A stretch of 64,000 bases of DNA from Xanthomonas hortorum. Its GTDB lineage: Bacteria > Pseudomonadota > Gammaproteobacteria > Xanthomonadales > Xanthomonadaceae. The DNA is taken from positions 4,227,001 to 4,291,000 of the forward strand of contig NZ_CP101417.1 of NCBI RefSeq assembly GCF_024339125.1. Reading direction: 5' to 3'. The translations under genes were made by a program, and so were the position numbers. Shown here one piece after another: positions 1-10,123 of the stretch; position 1 is the first letter of the stretch; the number at the start of each line of letters is the position of its first letter. The notes under the pieces were generated by a model. That model did not search any database and was not told the origin of the DNA. It saw only the letters and a program-made list of their open reading frames with translations.

Positions 1-694
1 GCTGGTCGCGTTCCAGCGCCAGGCCTTGCGGACGTCGAAACGCCGCTTCGCCGACGCCACCGTCGATCAGATCGGCATTGCCATGGCCGAACTGGCGCAA
101 CACCCGCCCGCCATGCGTGCATTCAAGCACGCGGTGATGGCCGGTGTCGGCGATATACAGGCGGTCTTCGGTGGCGGCCAGGCCGGTCGGAAATTGCAGT
201 TCCAGGCGCGGCTCGGCTTCGCGTTCGGCCACGCCATGCAGGTCGATGTCCGACGGCGGTTGCTGGCCTTCGCACAGGGCAACCAATGCCTTGTCCAGAT
301 CGCCGGTCACGCCCACCAGACGTTGACGCTCGCGGCCGTAGGCATCGAGCAGCACCAGCGTGGGCCAGGATTCGATACCGAAGCGGCGCCAGGTTTCCCA
401 GTCCTTGTCGAGCAGGATCGGCGCACTCACACCATGCCCGCGCAGTTGCTTGAGCGAGCGTTGCGGCAAGCGCTCGCTATCGAAACGCGGCACCTGCACC
501 ACGATCACCTGCAACCGCCCCGGGCTGCGCGCCTGCCAATGGGCCAGCTCGGCCAGGCGCTCGGCGCACCACACCGAGCTGGCATTGACGAACGCCAGCA
601 CCAGCGCGCGTCCACGATGCTCCTGCAAGGTGGATGGCCTGGCGTTGAGCCAGGTAGGGAATTCCGGCAATTCCTGGGTGAGCTGGGCAGTCAT
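1..694 (-). CDS. Thioredoxin-domain / NHL-repeat protein (3' end outside window)
   Basis: The first 231 codons of a longer gene that runs off the left edge. Residues about 20-140 read as a thioredoxin-like fold: a strand-rich stretch with LVLAFVNASSVWC, then ILLDKDWETWRRFG and ESWPTLVLLD. The usual CxxC is reduced to a single Cys (SSVWCAERL), so a normal disulfide redox role is doubtful. From about residue 185 it turns into an NHL/beta-propeller start (FPTGLAATEDRLYIADTGHHRVLE). Family knowledge: this architecture resembles NHL-repeat proteins with an N-terminal thioredoxin domain, whose substrate is unknown to me. The start is the ATG at 694, the first Met giving a plausible N-terminus (MTAQLTQELPEF). 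It is transcribed in the same direction as the phosphatase-kdsB genes, which lie upstream. Confidence 0.75.
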   Translation of the reverse strand, partial: MTAQLTQELPEFPTWLNARPSTLQEHRGRALVLAFVNASSVWCAERLAELAHWQARSPGRLQVIVVQVPRFDSERLPQRSLKQLRGHGVSAPILLDKDWETWRRFGIESWPTLVLLDAYGRERQRLVGVTGDLDKALVALCEGQQPPSDIDLHGVAEREAEPRLELQFPTGLAATEDRLYIADTGHHRVLECTHGGRVLRQFGHGNADLIDGGVGEAAFRRPQGLALERDQ

Positions 695-717
695 CCGGTA
701 ATTATGCCCAAGCCCGA

Positions 718-1182
718 TTAGCTGCGGGTGAGCCTGGCCACGGTCTGGCTTGCAGCGGTGTCGACCAGCTGCCAGGCACGCTCGAAATCGTCCATGCCGC
801 CGGTATAGGGGTCGGGGATCTCGTCGCGCTCTGCAACGCCCGCCCACGGCAGCCAGAGTGCGACCTTGTCGCGCAGCGGCGCCGGGGCAAGCCGCTGCAG
901 ATCGCGCAGATTGCTGTTGTCGGCACACAGCACCCAATCGAAGTGTTCGAAGTCCGCTGCACGCACCTGACGGGCGCGCAATCCGGAAATATCCACGCCA
1001 TGACCGCGTGCGCAGCGAATGGCGCGCGGATCGGGTGGCTCGCCGGCATGCCAGTCGCCGGTGCCGGCCGAATCGACCTCGACACGCCGCGACAACCGCG
1101 CTTGGTCCAGCCGCGCACGCAAGGCGCCCTCGCCCATCGGCGAGCGGCAGATGTTGCCCAGACACACGATCAGTACCTTCAT
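718..1182 (-). CDS. Low-molecular-weight protein-tyrosine phosphatase
   Basis: A 154-residue cytoplasmic phosphatase of the LMW-PTP family that removes phosphate from phosphotyrosine through a Cys-phosphate intermediate. The P-loop C7-x5-R13-S14 (CLGNICRSP) is intact at the N-terminus, and the general acid is D124 in the DPYTGG motif, so it should be active. Length is typical (about 150). The ATG at 1182 overlaps the kdsB stop (ATGA), so it is probably translated by coupling. Longer upstream frames exist but lie inside kdsB and have no family counterpart. Homologues beside polysaccharide genes (Wzb/Etp type) act on tyrosine autokinases. Here the neighbours make Kdo and lipid A, so a link to surface polysaccharide is only suggested by context. 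Confidence 0.93.
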   Translation of the reverse strand: MKVLIVCLGNICRSPMGEGALRARLDQARLSRRVEVDSAGTGDWHAGEPPDPRAIRCARGHGVDISGLRARQVRAADFEHFDWVLCADNSNLRDLQRLAPAPLRDKVALWLPWAGVAERDEIPDPYTGGMDDFERAWQLVDTAASQTVARLTRS

Positions 1183-1958
1183 GCCGACGCCACCCGCGTC
1201 TGCGCACGCGCCAGATCGTCCGGCGTATCGATGCCGGGCGGAAACTGCTCCGGCGTCAACGCCACTGCGATGCGGTAGCCTGCCTCCATCACGCGCAATT
1301 GTTCCAGCGACTCGATGCGCTCCAGCAGGCCGGGCGGCATCGCCGCAAAACGCTGCAGAAATCCGGCGCTGTACGCGTAGATACCGATATGGCGCAGCCA
1401 CTGACCGGCATCGGGCAAGGTCTCACGCTGATTGGCGAAGCTGTCGCGGTGCCAGGGAATCGGCGCGCGGCTGAAGTACAGCGCGTCGCCGTGCGCCGTG
1501 CGCACCAGCTTGACCACATTCGGATCGAACAGCTCGTGCGCGCTATCCACCTGCGCGGCAAGCGTAGCCATTTCAGCACCGGAGCGCAGCAGCAGCTCGG
1601 CGACTGCGCGGATACCGGCAGCAGGCGCAAACGGTTCGTCACCCTGCAGATTCACCACACAGGTCTCGACCTCCCAGCCGGCGATCCGTGCACATTCGGC
1701 AAGCCGGTCGGTCCCGGACATGTGCTCGCTGCCGGTCATCGCCACATGCACGCCGGCCAGGCCTTCGATCGCCTCGGCAATCCGCGCATCGTCGGTGGCC
1801 ACCCAGACCTCGCGCGCACCTGCGAGCAGCGCCCGCTCGGCCACATGCTGGATCATCGGGCGATCGCCGATCAATTGCAGTGGCTTGCCCGGCAACCGCG
1901 TGGAGGCATAGCGCGCGGGAATGGCGACGACGAAATCTGCAGGCGTTGTGGTGGTCAT
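1179..1958 (-). CDS. kdsB: 3-deoxy-manno-octulosonate cytidylyltransferase (CMP-Kdo synthetase)
   Basis: Activates Kdo with CTP to CMP-Kdo, the donor for the inner core of lipopolysaccharide; cytoplasmic. The 259-residue protein has the nucleotide-binding signature around residues 11-27 ([17 protein letters not shown]), the metal-binding LQGDEP at 104-109, and the later HIGIYAY motif. Length matches the family (about 250). The start is ATG 1958 (MTTTTPADF). The gene precedes the LMW phosphatase with a 4-base stop/start overlap. It lies 319 bases downstream of lpxK on the same strand, so lipid A and Kdo supply are grouped. In many proteobacteria a small Trm112/YcaR gene sits between lpxK and kdsB. 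None is seen here; the gap holds a structured repeat instead. Confidence 0.97.
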   Translation of the reverse strand: MTTTTPADFVVAIPARYASTRLPGKPLQLIGDRPMIQHVAERALLAGAREVWVATDDARIAEAIEGLAGVHVAMTGSEHMSGTDRLAECARIAGWEVETCVVNLQGDEPFAPAAGIRAVAELLLRSGAEMATLAAQVDSAHELFDPNVVKLVRTAHGDALYFSRAPIPWHRDSFANQRETLPDAGQWLRHIGIYAYSAGFLQRFAAMPPGLLERIESLEQLRVMEAGYRIAVALTPEQFPPGIDTPDDLARAQTRVASA

Positions 1959-2277
1959 GCGTACGCGCTCTGGGATGCAGGAAAAATTGGAGAAACGAAA
2001 TAACCGAATCGCATGATGTATCTATGTGATTGAGCGAAATAACGGTATTCGGTTGGAGCAGCGATGCGCTACATCACTAGGACGCCGCTGCATACACTGC
2101 TCGCACATGCACACCGACCATCTCGACTGGTCCTTGCCCGCCCACCGTCGCGGGACCTTACGCGGCATGGATGCCGCGTAAGAGCCTACATGGATGTACT
2201 TGCGGCGTGTCCCGCGACGGTGGGCGGGCAAGGACCCTGCAGCCGAACCAAGATCACCATTGCCAGAAAAACCGCAC
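1959..2277. other. 319-bp intergenic gap between lpxK and kdsB, holding one structured repeat
   Basis: No credible coding region. The gap holds one complete copy of the roughly 100-bp inverted-repeat element (2130-2235). The remainder, 1959-2129, is AT-richer than its surroundings and probably contains the kdsB promoter, but no clear -35/-10 pair could be fixed. Confidence 0.7.
2130..2235 (-). repeat. Structured intergenic element, type A copy 1
   Basis: A 106-bp palindromic element. Arms 2130-2156 and 2209-2235 are perfect 27-bp reverse complements. They enclose a perfect 12-bp hairpin (2157-2168 with 2171-2182, loop GG) and a 5-bp hairpin TACAT-GG-ATGTA (2187-2198). The strand given is the one on which the core reads GGACACGCCG...GGCTC. 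Near-identical copies lie at 41091-41196 and 60967-61072, and related ones with different arms at 25116, 40840 and 60731. Confidence 0.93.
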
Positions 2278-3315
2278 TCACACACCCTGCCGACTCGCCA
2301 ACTTGTCCAGACGATCCAGCAAACTCACCCAGAACGCGGCCGGCAACTCCGCCTTGAGCGGCACGCTGTACAACCACTCGTCGGCAAACGGCCTGCACTT
2401 CACTGCGTCCTTTTCGGTCATCAGCACCGGCAAGCGGCTGCCGAAACTGAAATCCGCAGCGCGATACACGTGATGATCGGGGAAGGCATGCGGCACCACG
2501 CCAATGCCGCGCGCGCGCAGCATCGCAAAGAAGCGTTCCGGATGCGCGATCCCGGCCACCGCGTGCACGCGTTGCCCGGCAAGCATGCTCAACGGCTGCA
2601 CACGCTTGCCATCCATCGGTTGCACGCTGTCGATGCTCAGGCGCATCTGCCACTCGCCAAAACCGGCGTCTTCAGGCGTTTGCGGTGTCGCCGCAGCGCT
2701 GCCCTGCCCCAGATTGACCACACGGAAATCGCAATCGCGCGCACGCGCTGCAGGCTCGCGTAGCGGCCCGGCCGGCAGCAGGCGCCCGTTACCGTAGAGG
2801 CGTTGACCATCGACCACTTCGATTTCCACATCGCGCGCAAGCCGGTAATGCTGCAACCCATCGTCGCAGACGACGATGTCGCAACCTGCTTCGACGAGTG
2901 CGCGTGCCGCGGCCAGACGATCGCTATCCACGCGCACCCGCGCGCCGGTTTTCCAGGCGATCAATACCGGCTCGTCGCCGCCGAGCGCCACAGGCGTGTC
3001 CGCTTCGACCCAACGCGCCGTGCCCGATTCGTCGCGGCCATAGCCACGACTGGCAACACCCGGCGTCCAACCGGCTTCCTGCAATTTGGTCACCAAGGCG
3101 ATCGTCAGCGGCGTCTTACCGGTGCCGCCGGCAGTGACGTTACCCACCACGATCACCGGCACCGGCACGCCGTGGCGCTTGCGCCAGCCGCGGCGATACA
3201 GCGCGCGTCGCAGCGCGATGGCAGCCCCATAGACCGGCGCAAGCATGCGCGCTGATAGCGGAATCGGCGCATTGTCGTACCAATAGCCCGGCGTGCGGGC
3301 GCCGCGCTTGCTCAT
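2278..3315 (-). CDS. lpxK: Tetraacyldisaccharide 4'-kinase
   Basis: Phosphorylates the 4' position of the tetraacylated disaccharide-1-phosphate to form lipid IVA, the sixth step of the Raetz pathway, at the inner face of the cytoplasmic membrane. The 345-residue protein has an N-terminal amphipathic region ([14 protein letters not shown]) and the P-loop [13 protein letters not shown] at residues 57-69. It then has the family motifs SRGYGR and CDDGLQH and a C-terminal LMTEKDAVK. Length is normal (about 330). ATG 3315 overlaps the msbA stop (ATGA), so lpxK follows msbA in one transcript. The order exbB-exbD-msbA-lpxK means that a product precursor and its flippase are made together. Confidence 0.97.
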   Translation of the reverse strand: MSKRGARTPGYWYDNAPIPLSARMLAPVYGAAIALRRALYRRGWRKRHGVPVPVIVVGNVTAGGTGKTPLTIALVTKLQEAGWTPGVASRGYGRDESGTARWVEADTPVALGGDEPVLIAWKTGARVRVDSDRLAAARALVEAGCDIVVCDDGLQHYRLARDVEIEVVDGQRLYGNGRLLPAGPLREPAARARDCDFRVVNLGQGSAAATPQTPEDAGFGEWQMRLSIDSVQPMDGKRVQPLSMLAGQRVHAVAGIAHPERFFAMLRARGIGVVPHAFPDHHVYRAADFSFGSRLPVLMTEKDAVKCRPFADEWLYSVPLKAELPAAFWVSLLDRLDKLASRQGV

Positions 3316-5081
3316 GCCTGCCGTTCGCGGAACTGCATGCCGTGCAGGTGCGAATACAGCCCGCCCTGCGCCAGCAATTCACTGTGCGTACCGCGCTCGA
3401 CGATGCGGCCCTGATCCATCACCAGTACCTGGTCGGCATGTTCGATGGTGGACAGGCGGTGCGCGATCACCAGCGTGGTGCGGTCCGGCATCAGCTTGTG
3501 CAAGGCATCCTGCACCAGCCGCTCGGACTCGTTGTCCAGCGCGGCGGTAGCTTCGTCCAGAATCAGGATCGGCGCATCCTTGAGCATCGCGCGCGCGATC
3601 GCCAGACGCTGGCGCTGCCCGCCGGACAGACGCCCGCCCTTGGTACCGACGTGCGACTGCAAGCCTTCGGGCAACTGAGCGACGAATTCCATCGCATTGG
3701 CGCCCTGGATCGCGCGCTCCAGCTGGCCGGCGTCGGCGCTACGCATCTCGCCATAGGCCACGTTGTCGGCGATGCTGCCGTCGAACAACATCACCTGTTG
3801 GCCGACCAGCGCGATCTGCCGGCGCAGATCGGCCAACGAGTACGCCTGCACCGGATGACCGTCGAGCAGGATCTGCCCGGCCTCGGCCTCGTAGAAGCGC
3901 GGAATCAGCTTGATTAGGCTGGATTTGCCGCTGCCCGAGCGCCCGACAATCGCCGTCACCGTGCCCGGCTGCGCAACAAAACTCACCCCCGCCAGCGCCG
4001 GATTCACCTGACCCGGATAGCGCGCGGTGACATCGCGGAATTCGATCAAGCCCTTCGCACGCTTGAGCGGGATGGCGCCTTGGTCCGGCTCGTCGGGGCT
4101 GTCGAGCACCGAGAACAAGCGCTCGGCCGAGGCCAGGCCGCGTTGCACCATGTTCTGCACATTGGTGAGCTGCTTGAGGCCAGGAATGATCGTCAGCATC
4201 GAGGTCATCAGCACCACGAAGTCGCCTGCGGTCAGCCGCCCCGCCAGTGCCTGCGCACCGGCCACGAACAACAGCGCCGACAGACCGATCGCGCCGATCA
4301 TCTGCACCGTGGCGGTGGAAATGCCACGCGTGGATTCGACCTTCATCGCCAGACGCAGATTGCGGTCGGCCAGCGCGCCGTAGCGCTCCATTTCGGTCTG
4401 TTGTGCGCCGTAGATCTTGACCTCCTGATGGCTGGACAAGGTCTGATCGGCTGCCTGCAACAGATGCGCGCCGCTCTCCTGGATGCTGTGGCTGATGCGG
4501 CGATATCGCCGCGCCACCTTGTCCATCACCCACGCCAGCACCGGCGCCAGCACCAGGATGGTCAGCGTGACCTGCCAGCTATGCCACAGCATCAGTGCCA
4601 ACGCACCGATCACCTGCAACGACTGCTGGATCATCACCTTGACCGCATCCACCGCCGCCTGCGCCACTTGATCCGAGTCCGAACCCAGGCGGATCAGCAT
4701 CGACGGCACCGGCTCGGAATCGAACCGCGATCCCGGCAGGCGCAGATACTTGGACATCACCTTGACGCGCAGATCGCGCGCGATGCTGCGTGCGGATTTG
4801 CCCATCGCCATATCGGTGATGTAACCGGCAATGCCGCGCACCACAAACAACAGGATGATCTGCACCGGCAGCCAGCGACTGACTTCGGCGTTCTTGTAGA
4901 TGAAGGTTTCGTCGGTGATCGGCTTCATCAACGCCAGAAAGCCGGTGGTGCCCGCCGCTTCGACCAGCGCGGCAATCAGCGCGGCGATCAGCAACAGACG
5001 ATACGGCTTGGCGAAGGCCAGCAGGCGACGGTACGTGCGCCAGGACGAGACTGGCGCCGGGCGGTCGTTGGAGATGTTCAC
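3312..5081 (-). CDS. msbA: Lipid A export ABC transporter, permease/ATPase
   Basis: Homodimeric flippase that moves lipid A-core across the inner membrane using ATP. It has 589 residues, the usual length. An N-terminal domain of six membrane spans (about residues 25-320) is followed by the ATPase: Walker A G380-S388 (GRSGSGKSS), signature LSGGQ at 485-489, Walker B LILDE at 506-510 and the switch His in AHRLS near 541. The start is a GTG at 5081 that overlaps the exbD stop (GTGA). No in-frame ATG close by gives a better N-terminus. It sits between exbD and lpxK with overlapping ends on both sides. Confidence 0.97.
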   Translation of the reverse strand: MNISNDRPAPVSSWRTYRRLLAFAKPYRLLLIAALIAALVEAAGTTGFLALMKPITDETFIYKNAEVSRWLPVQIILLFVVRGIAGYITDMAMGKSARSIARDLRVKVMSKYLRLPGSRFDSEPVPSMLIRLGSDSDQVAQAAVDAVKVMIQQSLQVIGALALMLWHSWQVTLTILVLAPVLAWVMDKVARRYRRISHSIQESGAHLLQAADQTLSSHQEVKIYGAQQTEMERYGALADRNLRLAMKVESTRGISTATVQMIGAIGLSALLFVAGAQALAGRLTAGDFVVLMTSMLTIIPGLKQLTNVQNMVQRGLASAERLFSVLDSPDEPDQGAIPLKRAKGLIEFRDVTARYPGQVNPALAGVSFVAQPGTVTAIVGRSGSGKSSLIKLIPRFYEAEAGQILLDGHPVQAYSLADLRRQIALVGQQVMLFDGSIADNVAYGEMRSADAGQLERAIQGANAMEFVAQLPEGLQSHVGTKGGRLSGGQRQRLAIARAMLKDAPILILDEATAALDNESERLVQDALHKLMPDRTTLVIAHRLSTIEHADQVLVMDQGRIVERGTHSELLAQGGLYSHLHGMQFRERQA

Positions 5082-5542
5082 TGGCGGGTTCCGTGCTTGC
5101 TTGTCGTGCCGGTAGTACCGGAAGTGCCGGTTTCGGGCGCAGTCGCAATCGCGATGCGCCGAAAGCCGAGTTGCCCCAGGGCATCCTGCGCGGTGACGAC
5201 AGCCTGGTACGGCGTACGCGCATCGGCGCGCATCAGCACTGTCTGCTCACGATCATCGCCGGCGATCTGCGCGATGGTCTGCTTGAGCGAATCGACATCC
5301 GAACGCAGCACTTCCTGGTCGTTGATGAAGTAACGCCCATCGGCATTGACCAGCACGCTCAACGCACGTGGCGGCGCACTGGTGTGTTGGTCGCTGGCAG
5401 TCGGCAGCTGCAATTGCAGCGTGGAGCGTGCGTCGAAAGTCGTGGTCACCACGAAGAAGATGATGAGGACAAGAATGACGTCAATCAATGGCACCAGGTC
5501 GATATGCGGCTCGTCCTGGCTTCGGTCACTGCCGATGCGCAT
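5078..5542 (-). CDS. exbD: ExbD/TolR-family biopolymer transport protein
   Basis: Membrane-anchored partner of an ExbB/TolQ-type proton channel that passes proton-motive force to the outer membrane. The 154 residues hold a short cytoplasmic N-terminus (RSQDEPHIDLVPLIDV), one membrane span at about 17-36 carrying the conserved Asp of the family (LVPLIDVILVL), and a periplasmic domain. The start is ATG 5542; the exbB stop is 3 bases upstream. Being joined to msbA and lpxK rather than to tonB, it may energise envelope transport other than siderophore uptake, but that is inference. Confidence 0.93.
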   Translation of the reverse strand: MRIGSDRSQDEPHIDLVPLIDVILVLIIFFVVTTTFDARSTLQLQLPTASDQHTSAPPRALSVLVNADGRYFINDQEVLRSDVDSLKQTIAQIAGDDREQTVLMRADARTPYQAVVTAQDALGQLGFRRIAIATAPETGTSGTTGTTSKHGTRQ

Positions 5543-5545
5543 CCG

Positions 5546-6208
5546 TCAGCCCTTTGCCATGACGGGCTTGGTACCCGCCGCAACCGGTGCCGCAGCGACC
5601 GGCATCGCACGTCCATCCATCGTATCCAGCAACAACGTGGCTTCCTGCTCCATCTCGATGATGTAGCCGGCGATGCGGCCCTTGAAGAAGCGATGCGCCA
5701 TCAATGCGGGTACCGCAATGATCATGCCGGTGGCCGTGCACACCAACGCCTTGCCGATGCCGCCAGCCAGTTGGTTCACATCGCCAACCCCGTGATCGAG
5801 GATGCCCATGAACATCTGGATCATGCCGACCACGGTCCCCAGCAGACCCAGCAACGGCCCAGCCGAGGCAATCGTGCCCAAGGCATTCAGATAGCGCTCC
5901 ATGCGGTGCACCACATGTCGGCCGGTGTCCTCGATACGTTCGCGGATCAACTCGCGCGGGCGGCCACGCACGTCCAGCGCGGCCGCGAGCAAGGCGCCCA
6001 GCGGCGAATTGCGACGCAGCGACTCGATATGGCCGGGATCCAGCTTGCCACGCGCGGCCCAGTTGCGGACCTCTTCGCCCAGACCTGGCGGAGTCACTTC
6101 GTTGCGGCGCAGGCTCCACAGACGCTCCAGCACGATCGCCAGGGCGATCACGCCCAGCAACAGCAACGGCACCATCGGCCAACCGCCCGCCTTGACCAGC
6201 TCCAACAC
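5546..6208 (-). CDS. exbB: MotA/TolQ/ExbB-family proton channel protein
   Basis: A 220-residue inner-membrane protein that forms the proton channel with the downstream ExbD. Three membrane spans are visible: about residues 9-27 (PMVPLLLLGVIALAIV), 105-130 and 148-172. The family core is ASAGPLLGLLGTVVGMIQMF and CTATGMIIAVPAL. The start is a GTG at 6208: GGAGG at 6218-6222 sits 9 bases ahead of it, whereas longer in-frame extensions run into comEC and have no family likeness. A TTG directly after the GTG is the only close alternative. comEC ends 28 bases upstream, so this gene may be read from the comEC transcript. Confidence 0.93.
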   Translation of the reverse strand: MLELVKAGGWPMVPLLLLGVIALAIVLERLWSLRRNEVTPPGLGEEVRNWAARGKLDPGHIESLRRNSPLGALLAAALDVRGRPRELIRERIEDTGRHVVHRMERYLNALGTIASAGPLLGLLGTVVGMIQMFMGILDHGVGDVNQLAGGIGKALVCTATGMIIAVPALMAHRFFKGRIAGYIIEMEQEATLLLDTMDGRAMPVAAAPVAAGTKPVMAKG

Positions 6209-6236
6209 AATTCGATTCCTCCGGCAACGCGGCCGC

Positions 6237-8639
6237 CTATTCGCTGGCCGATAGGATAGCAGCCGACCGCCGCCGTTCTGCAGCATCCCACAGCCGCGGC
6301 TGCCAGCGCCGTCGCTCGCGGACCTGCAGGCCGTCGGCGCCCAGCCAGACCCGGATCGCGCCGGCCTGCGCGGTGTCGAGCAGCTCGGCGCCACTGCCCT
6401 GCCAGCGCTGCACCACCTCCGCACGCGGGTGGCCGAAGCGGTTGCCGTGCCCGGAGGACACCAGCGCCAGCCGCGCGCCGGTCGCGGCAATGAAACCGGC
6501 ATGCGAGCCATCGGCGCTGCCATGGTGCGGAACGATCACCAGATCGGCGCGTAGCTCGGACAGATGCCCATGCATCAATCGACGTTCGACGATCTCGCCG
6601 ATATCGCCCGGCAGCAGCGCGCTTGCATACCACGTCTCCACTCGCAGCACGCAGCTGGACTGATTGCGCAGATACGGAAAACCGGCACTCGGATGCAGGA
6701 AGCGAAAGCGTACGCCGTCCCATTCCCACTGTTGGCCGGCATGGCAGCGCGTGCTGACGTCCAGCGGTGCATCCGGCGGCGCAGTGGTGATGGCAACCGG
6801 CAATCCCGCACGCACTGCTGTATAGCCGCCGGCATGATCGGCATCGGCATGACTGAGCACGATGGCATCCAGGCGGCGCAGGCCGAGCGCACGCAATGCC
6901 GGCAGTACCACCCGCTCGCCGGCGTCGAAGCCATCGCGCACTGCAGGGCCGGTATCGAACAACAGCGCATGCCGTTGCGTGCGCACCAGCACCGCCAGGC
7001 CCTGCCCCACGTCCAGCACCTGCACATCCGCCTCGCCGGCTGCAGGCAGTTCGCGGTCCGGCCATAGCAGTGGCAACCACAACAGCACGGCCAATGACTT
7101 GCCGGGCGTACCGCGCGGCAGCAACAGCCAGAACGCGCCGAGCAAGGCCAACACCAGCGCGATCGCATCGGATTCGGGCACCCACCACAACGCCATCGGG
7201 GTCTGCCCGAGCCAGACGAAGCCCGGCCAGGTCAGCTCGAAACACCAGCCGGCCAATCGCCATGCCCACACGCCCGCGCCTGGATGGAGCGCTTCGAGCG
7301 CAGTACCCAGCAAGGCGAGCGGCACCACCACGAAGGTCCACCATGGGATCGCAACAAGATTCGCGAATGGCCCGACCAACGACGCCTGCCCGAACAGGCT
7401 GACCGTCAGCGGCAGCAGGCCCACAGTGGCGACGGTCTGCGCCGATAAAAAGCCACGCAGGATGGCGCGATCGTCGGACAGCAGGCACCACACCAACCAG
7501 GCCACACCGGCGAAGCTGAGCCAGAAGCCGGCGACCAGCACGCTCAGCGGGTCCCACAGCACGACAGCCAACAAGGCGAGCGCAAGGATCTGCGCGGTCG
7601 TGGCACGGCGGCGCACAACCCGCGCCAGCGCGACCACGGCAATCATCAACACCGTGCGCACGGTGGGCAGCGCCAATCCTGCCAGCACTGCATACGCAGC
7701 GGCGGCGAGTAATGCCGCGATGGCCGCGGCGTGGAGGCGTGGAAGGCGCGTTCCCAGACCGGGCCACACTCGCCAGAGTCCGGCCACCAGCATCGCGAAG
7801 AACGCGGCGACCAATCCGACATGGAATCCGGAGATTGCGATCAGATGGCTGAGCCCGGTCGCACGCAGCGTCGCCCAGGCCGCATCGTCCAGCCCGCGCG
7901 TGTCGCCTAGCGCAAGTGCGCGCAGATAAGGCGCTGAAGGCCCGGGCACGTGCTCGGCAATCCGCTGCGACATGCGTTCGCGCCAGGCATCCACGCCACG
8001 CGGTGCCGCGATTTGCCGTGCGGCAGCAGGGACGCGCACGTAACCGGTCGCGACAATGCGCTGCGCCAATGCCTGACGTTCGGCATCGAACCCACCGGGA
8101 TTGCGCAAGCCACGCGGCGCCCGCAGCTTGAGGCGCAATTGCCAACCTGCACCGGCGCGAAGTGCTGCGCGTGGACCGATGTGTTCGGCACCGAAGTCGT
8201 CGTACCAGGCCAACTGCACTAGCTTGCCGCGTAGCGATGCTGGTTGTGTGTGGTCGTCATCCACCCGCAGCTGAAAGCGCGTGCGTCGTTGCTCGGCCAC
8301 CGGCAGTCCTACGATCTGGCCGCGCACAGCCAGCTCGCGCGCTTCGTCTTGCGGGAGCAGCTGCGCCTGCAAGGTGCTGGTGACTTGCCAGCCCATCAGA
8401 CCGAAGCCGCACAGTGCCGTTGCCGTTGCCGTTGCCAGCAACAACAAGATCCGCTGCGGCCGCAGCCACAGGGTCAAGCCGATACCCAGCCCACCTGCAC
8501 ACACAAAGATCGCGTAGACCGCACGCGGCAACACCGCAGGCGACCAGGCGCACACCACCACGCCCAGCAGCAACGCCGCTGCAGCGGCGACCGCCGATCC
8601 TGCGCGCGTCGCCGACGGCACTGGTGCTGACACATCCAT
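6237..8639 (-). CDS. comEC: DNA internalization competence protein ComEC/Rec2
   Basis: Inner-membrane channel for single-stranded DNA during natural transformation. It has 800 residues from the ATG at 8639 (MDVSAPVPS), chosen because GGAGG lies 11 bases upstream; a 40-residue longer reading is possible but lacks such a site. Order: N-terminal membrane spans and an OB-like soluble region, the Competence domain with many hydrophobic segments in the middle (family motif HLIAISGFHVGL), then a C-terminal metallo-beta-lactamase domain. The metal-binding SHADADHAGG is near residues 590-600 and HHGSADGSH follows. The fold is complete, so the protein is probably functional. Confidence 0.95.
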   Translation of the reverse strand: MDVSAPVPSATRAGSAVAAAAALLLGVVVCAWSPAVLPRAVYAIFVCAGGLGIGLTLWLRPQRILLLLATATATALCGFGLMGWQVTSTLQAQLLPQDEARELAVRGQIVGLPVAEQRRTRFQLRVDDDHTQPASLRGKLVQLAWYDDFGAEHIGPRAALRAGAGWQLRLKLRAPRGLRNPGGFDAERQALAQRIVATGYVRVPAAARQIAAPRGVDAWRERMSQRIAEHVPGPSAPYLRALALGDTRGLDDAAWATLRATGLSHLIAISGFHVGLVAAFFAMLVAGLWRVWPGLGTRLPRLHAAAIAALLAAAAYAVLAGLALPTVRTVLMIAVVALARVVRRRATTAQILALALLAVVLWDPLSVLVAGFWLSFAGVAWLVWCLLSDDRAILRGFLSAQTVATVGLLPLTVSLFGQASLVGPFANLVAIPWWTFVVVPLALLGTALEALHPGAGVWAWRLAGWCFELTWPGFVWLGQTPMALWWVPESDAIALVLALLGAFWLLLPRGTPGKSLAVLLWLPLLWPDRELPAAGEADVQVLDVGQGLAVLVRTQRHALLFDTGPAVRDGFDAGERVVLPALRALGLRRLDAIVLSHADADHAGGYTAVRAGLPVAITTAPPDAPLDVSTRCHAGQQWEWDGVRFRFLHPSAGFPYLRNQSSCVLRVETWYASALLPGDIGEIVERRLMHGHLSELRADLVIVPHHGSADGSHAGFIAATGARLALVSSGHGNRFGHPRAEVVQRWQGSGAELLDTAQAGAIRVWLGADGLQVRERRRWQPRLWDAAERRRSAAILSASE

Positions 8640-8837
8640 GCTGCCGGTCGCCTCCCGTCCGTGGTCCATCCACCGATTCAAGCTAATTGATCGCACAGCT
8701 GGACCACAGCGGCGATCGGCGCATTGGCGGGTAGGAAGACGGCTGTGCACGCGACACACGCATCACTCCGGCATGCATTCGCCTCGATTTCATGGCCGCA
8801 GCGCTATGTTCAATGCTGTCTTCGAGGAGCTCCCCCC

Positions 8838-9902
8838 ATGCGTAAAGGCATTGCATTGATTGTCGGCGTGACCGGCATTTCTGGTTACAACCTCGCCAAC
8901 GTGTTGGTCGCCGACGGTTGGACCGTCTATGGCCTGGCGCGGCGTCCGCTCGCCCAGGACGGCGTGATTCCGGTGGCAGCCGATCTGCTGGATGCCGAGA
9001 GCACCGCCAACGCGCTACGTGGCTTGCCGATCACCCACGTATTTTTCTGCACCTGGACACGCCGCGATACCGAGCGTGAGAACGTCGAGGCCAACGGCGC
9101 GATGATGCGTCATCTGTGCGAGGCGCTGAGCGATGCACCGCTGCAGCACATGGCGCTGGTCACCGGCACCAAGCACTATCTGGGTGCGTTCGAGAACTAC
9201 GGCAGCGGCAAGGCCGAAACCCCCTTTCGCGAAAGCGAGCCGCGCCAGCCTGGCGAGAATTTCTACTACACGCTGGAAGACCTGCTGTTCACGAATGCTG
9301 AGCAGCATGGCTTCGGCTGGAGCGTGCATCGCTCGCACACCATGATCGGCATGGCCAACGGCAGCAATGCGATGAACATGGGCGTGACGCTGGCGGTGTA
9401 TGCGTCGCTGTGCAAGCACACCGGTCAGCCGTTCGTGTTCCCCGGCTCGCAAGCGCAGTGGAACAGCCTCACCGACCTCACCGACGCCGGCCTGCTTGGC
9501 CGGCAGCTGGCCTGGGCCGGCTTGAGCCCGGCCGCACGCAATCAGGCCTTCAACACCGTCAACGGCGATGTGTTCCGCTGGCGCTGGATGTGGGGCCAGA
9601 TTGCCGACTTCTTCGAACTCGAAGTTCTGCCCTGCCCCGAAACGCCGGCACCTCTAGAAGCACGCTTGAGCGAGACCGCGCCGGCAGTGTGGGCAGAGAT
9701 CGCCAAGCAGCATGGTTTGGTGGAAGCCGACGTCAACCGACTGGCATCGTGGTGGCATACCGACGCCGACCTGGGCCGCGAGATCGAGTGCGTCAACGAT
9801 ATGACCAAGAGCCGCGAGCTGGGCTTTCTGGATTTCTACGACAGCCGCGCCTCGTTCCTGGAGCTGTTCACGCGATTGCGTGCGCAGCGCATCATTCCCT
9901 GA
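8838..9902 (+). CDS. PRISE-type NAD(P)-dependent reductase (SDR family)
   Basis: A 354-residue short-chain dehydrogenase-like protein. The nucleotide loop GVTGISGYN is at residues 10-18. K112 in VTGTKHYLG and the tyrosines at 143-144 in NFYYTLED match the unusual catalytic Lys/Tyr arrangement of the PRISE group (progesterone 5-beta-reductase / iridoid synthase-like enone reductases) rather than the classic YxxxK. The natural substrate is unknown; enone reduction is inferred from family. The start is ATG 8838, preceded by GAGGAG at 8824-8829. It is transcribed divergently from comEC over a 198-bp gap and convergently toward lolD. Confidence 0.88.
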   Translation: MRKGIALIVGVTGISGYNLANVLVADGWTVYGLARRPLAQDGVIPVAADLLDAESTANALRGLPITHVFFCTWTRRDTERENVEANGAMMRHLCEALSDAPLQHMALVTGTKHYLGAFENYGSGKAETPFRESEPRQPGENFYYTLEDLLFTNAEQHGFGWSVHRSHTMIGMANGSNAMNMGVTLAVYASLCKHTGQPFVFPGSQAQWNSLTDLTDAGLLGRQLAWAGLSPAARNQAFNTVNGDVFRWRWMWGQIADFFELEVLPCPETPAPLEARLSETAPAVWAEIAKQHGLVEADVNRLASWWHTDADLGREIECVNDMTKSRELGFLDFYDSRASFLELFTRLRAQRIIP

Positions 9903-10020
9903 TGCGCAAGGTCGCCGTCACATGCGTGGCGGCGACCGCGTGTTGTCAATGCGACGATTGACTCGATAGCGCTTGCGAGCACCACATCGTGAGCAAGCGT
10001 GTTGCTGCGCTAGCCGGCTA

Positions 10021-10117
10021 ATGCATCGCGCCGATGCATCGGCAACCGGAATCAGGATTTTCAAACTGAAATCCGGAGTTCAATATGACCCAGCCGCCAG
10101 AGATTCCGACGGCTGGG
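10021..10117. other. Two stem-loops between convergent genes
   Basis: The 221-bp gap between the reductase and lolD (both ending here) contains ATGCATCG-CGC-CGATGCAT (10021-10039, perfect 8-bp stem) and CCCAGCCG...CGGCTGGG (10089-10096 with 10110-10117). Neither is followed by a T tract on either strand, so they are not textbook intrinsic terminators. Position suggests they protect or end the two converging transcripts. Confidence 0.5.
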
Positions 10118-10123
10118 CGTTGC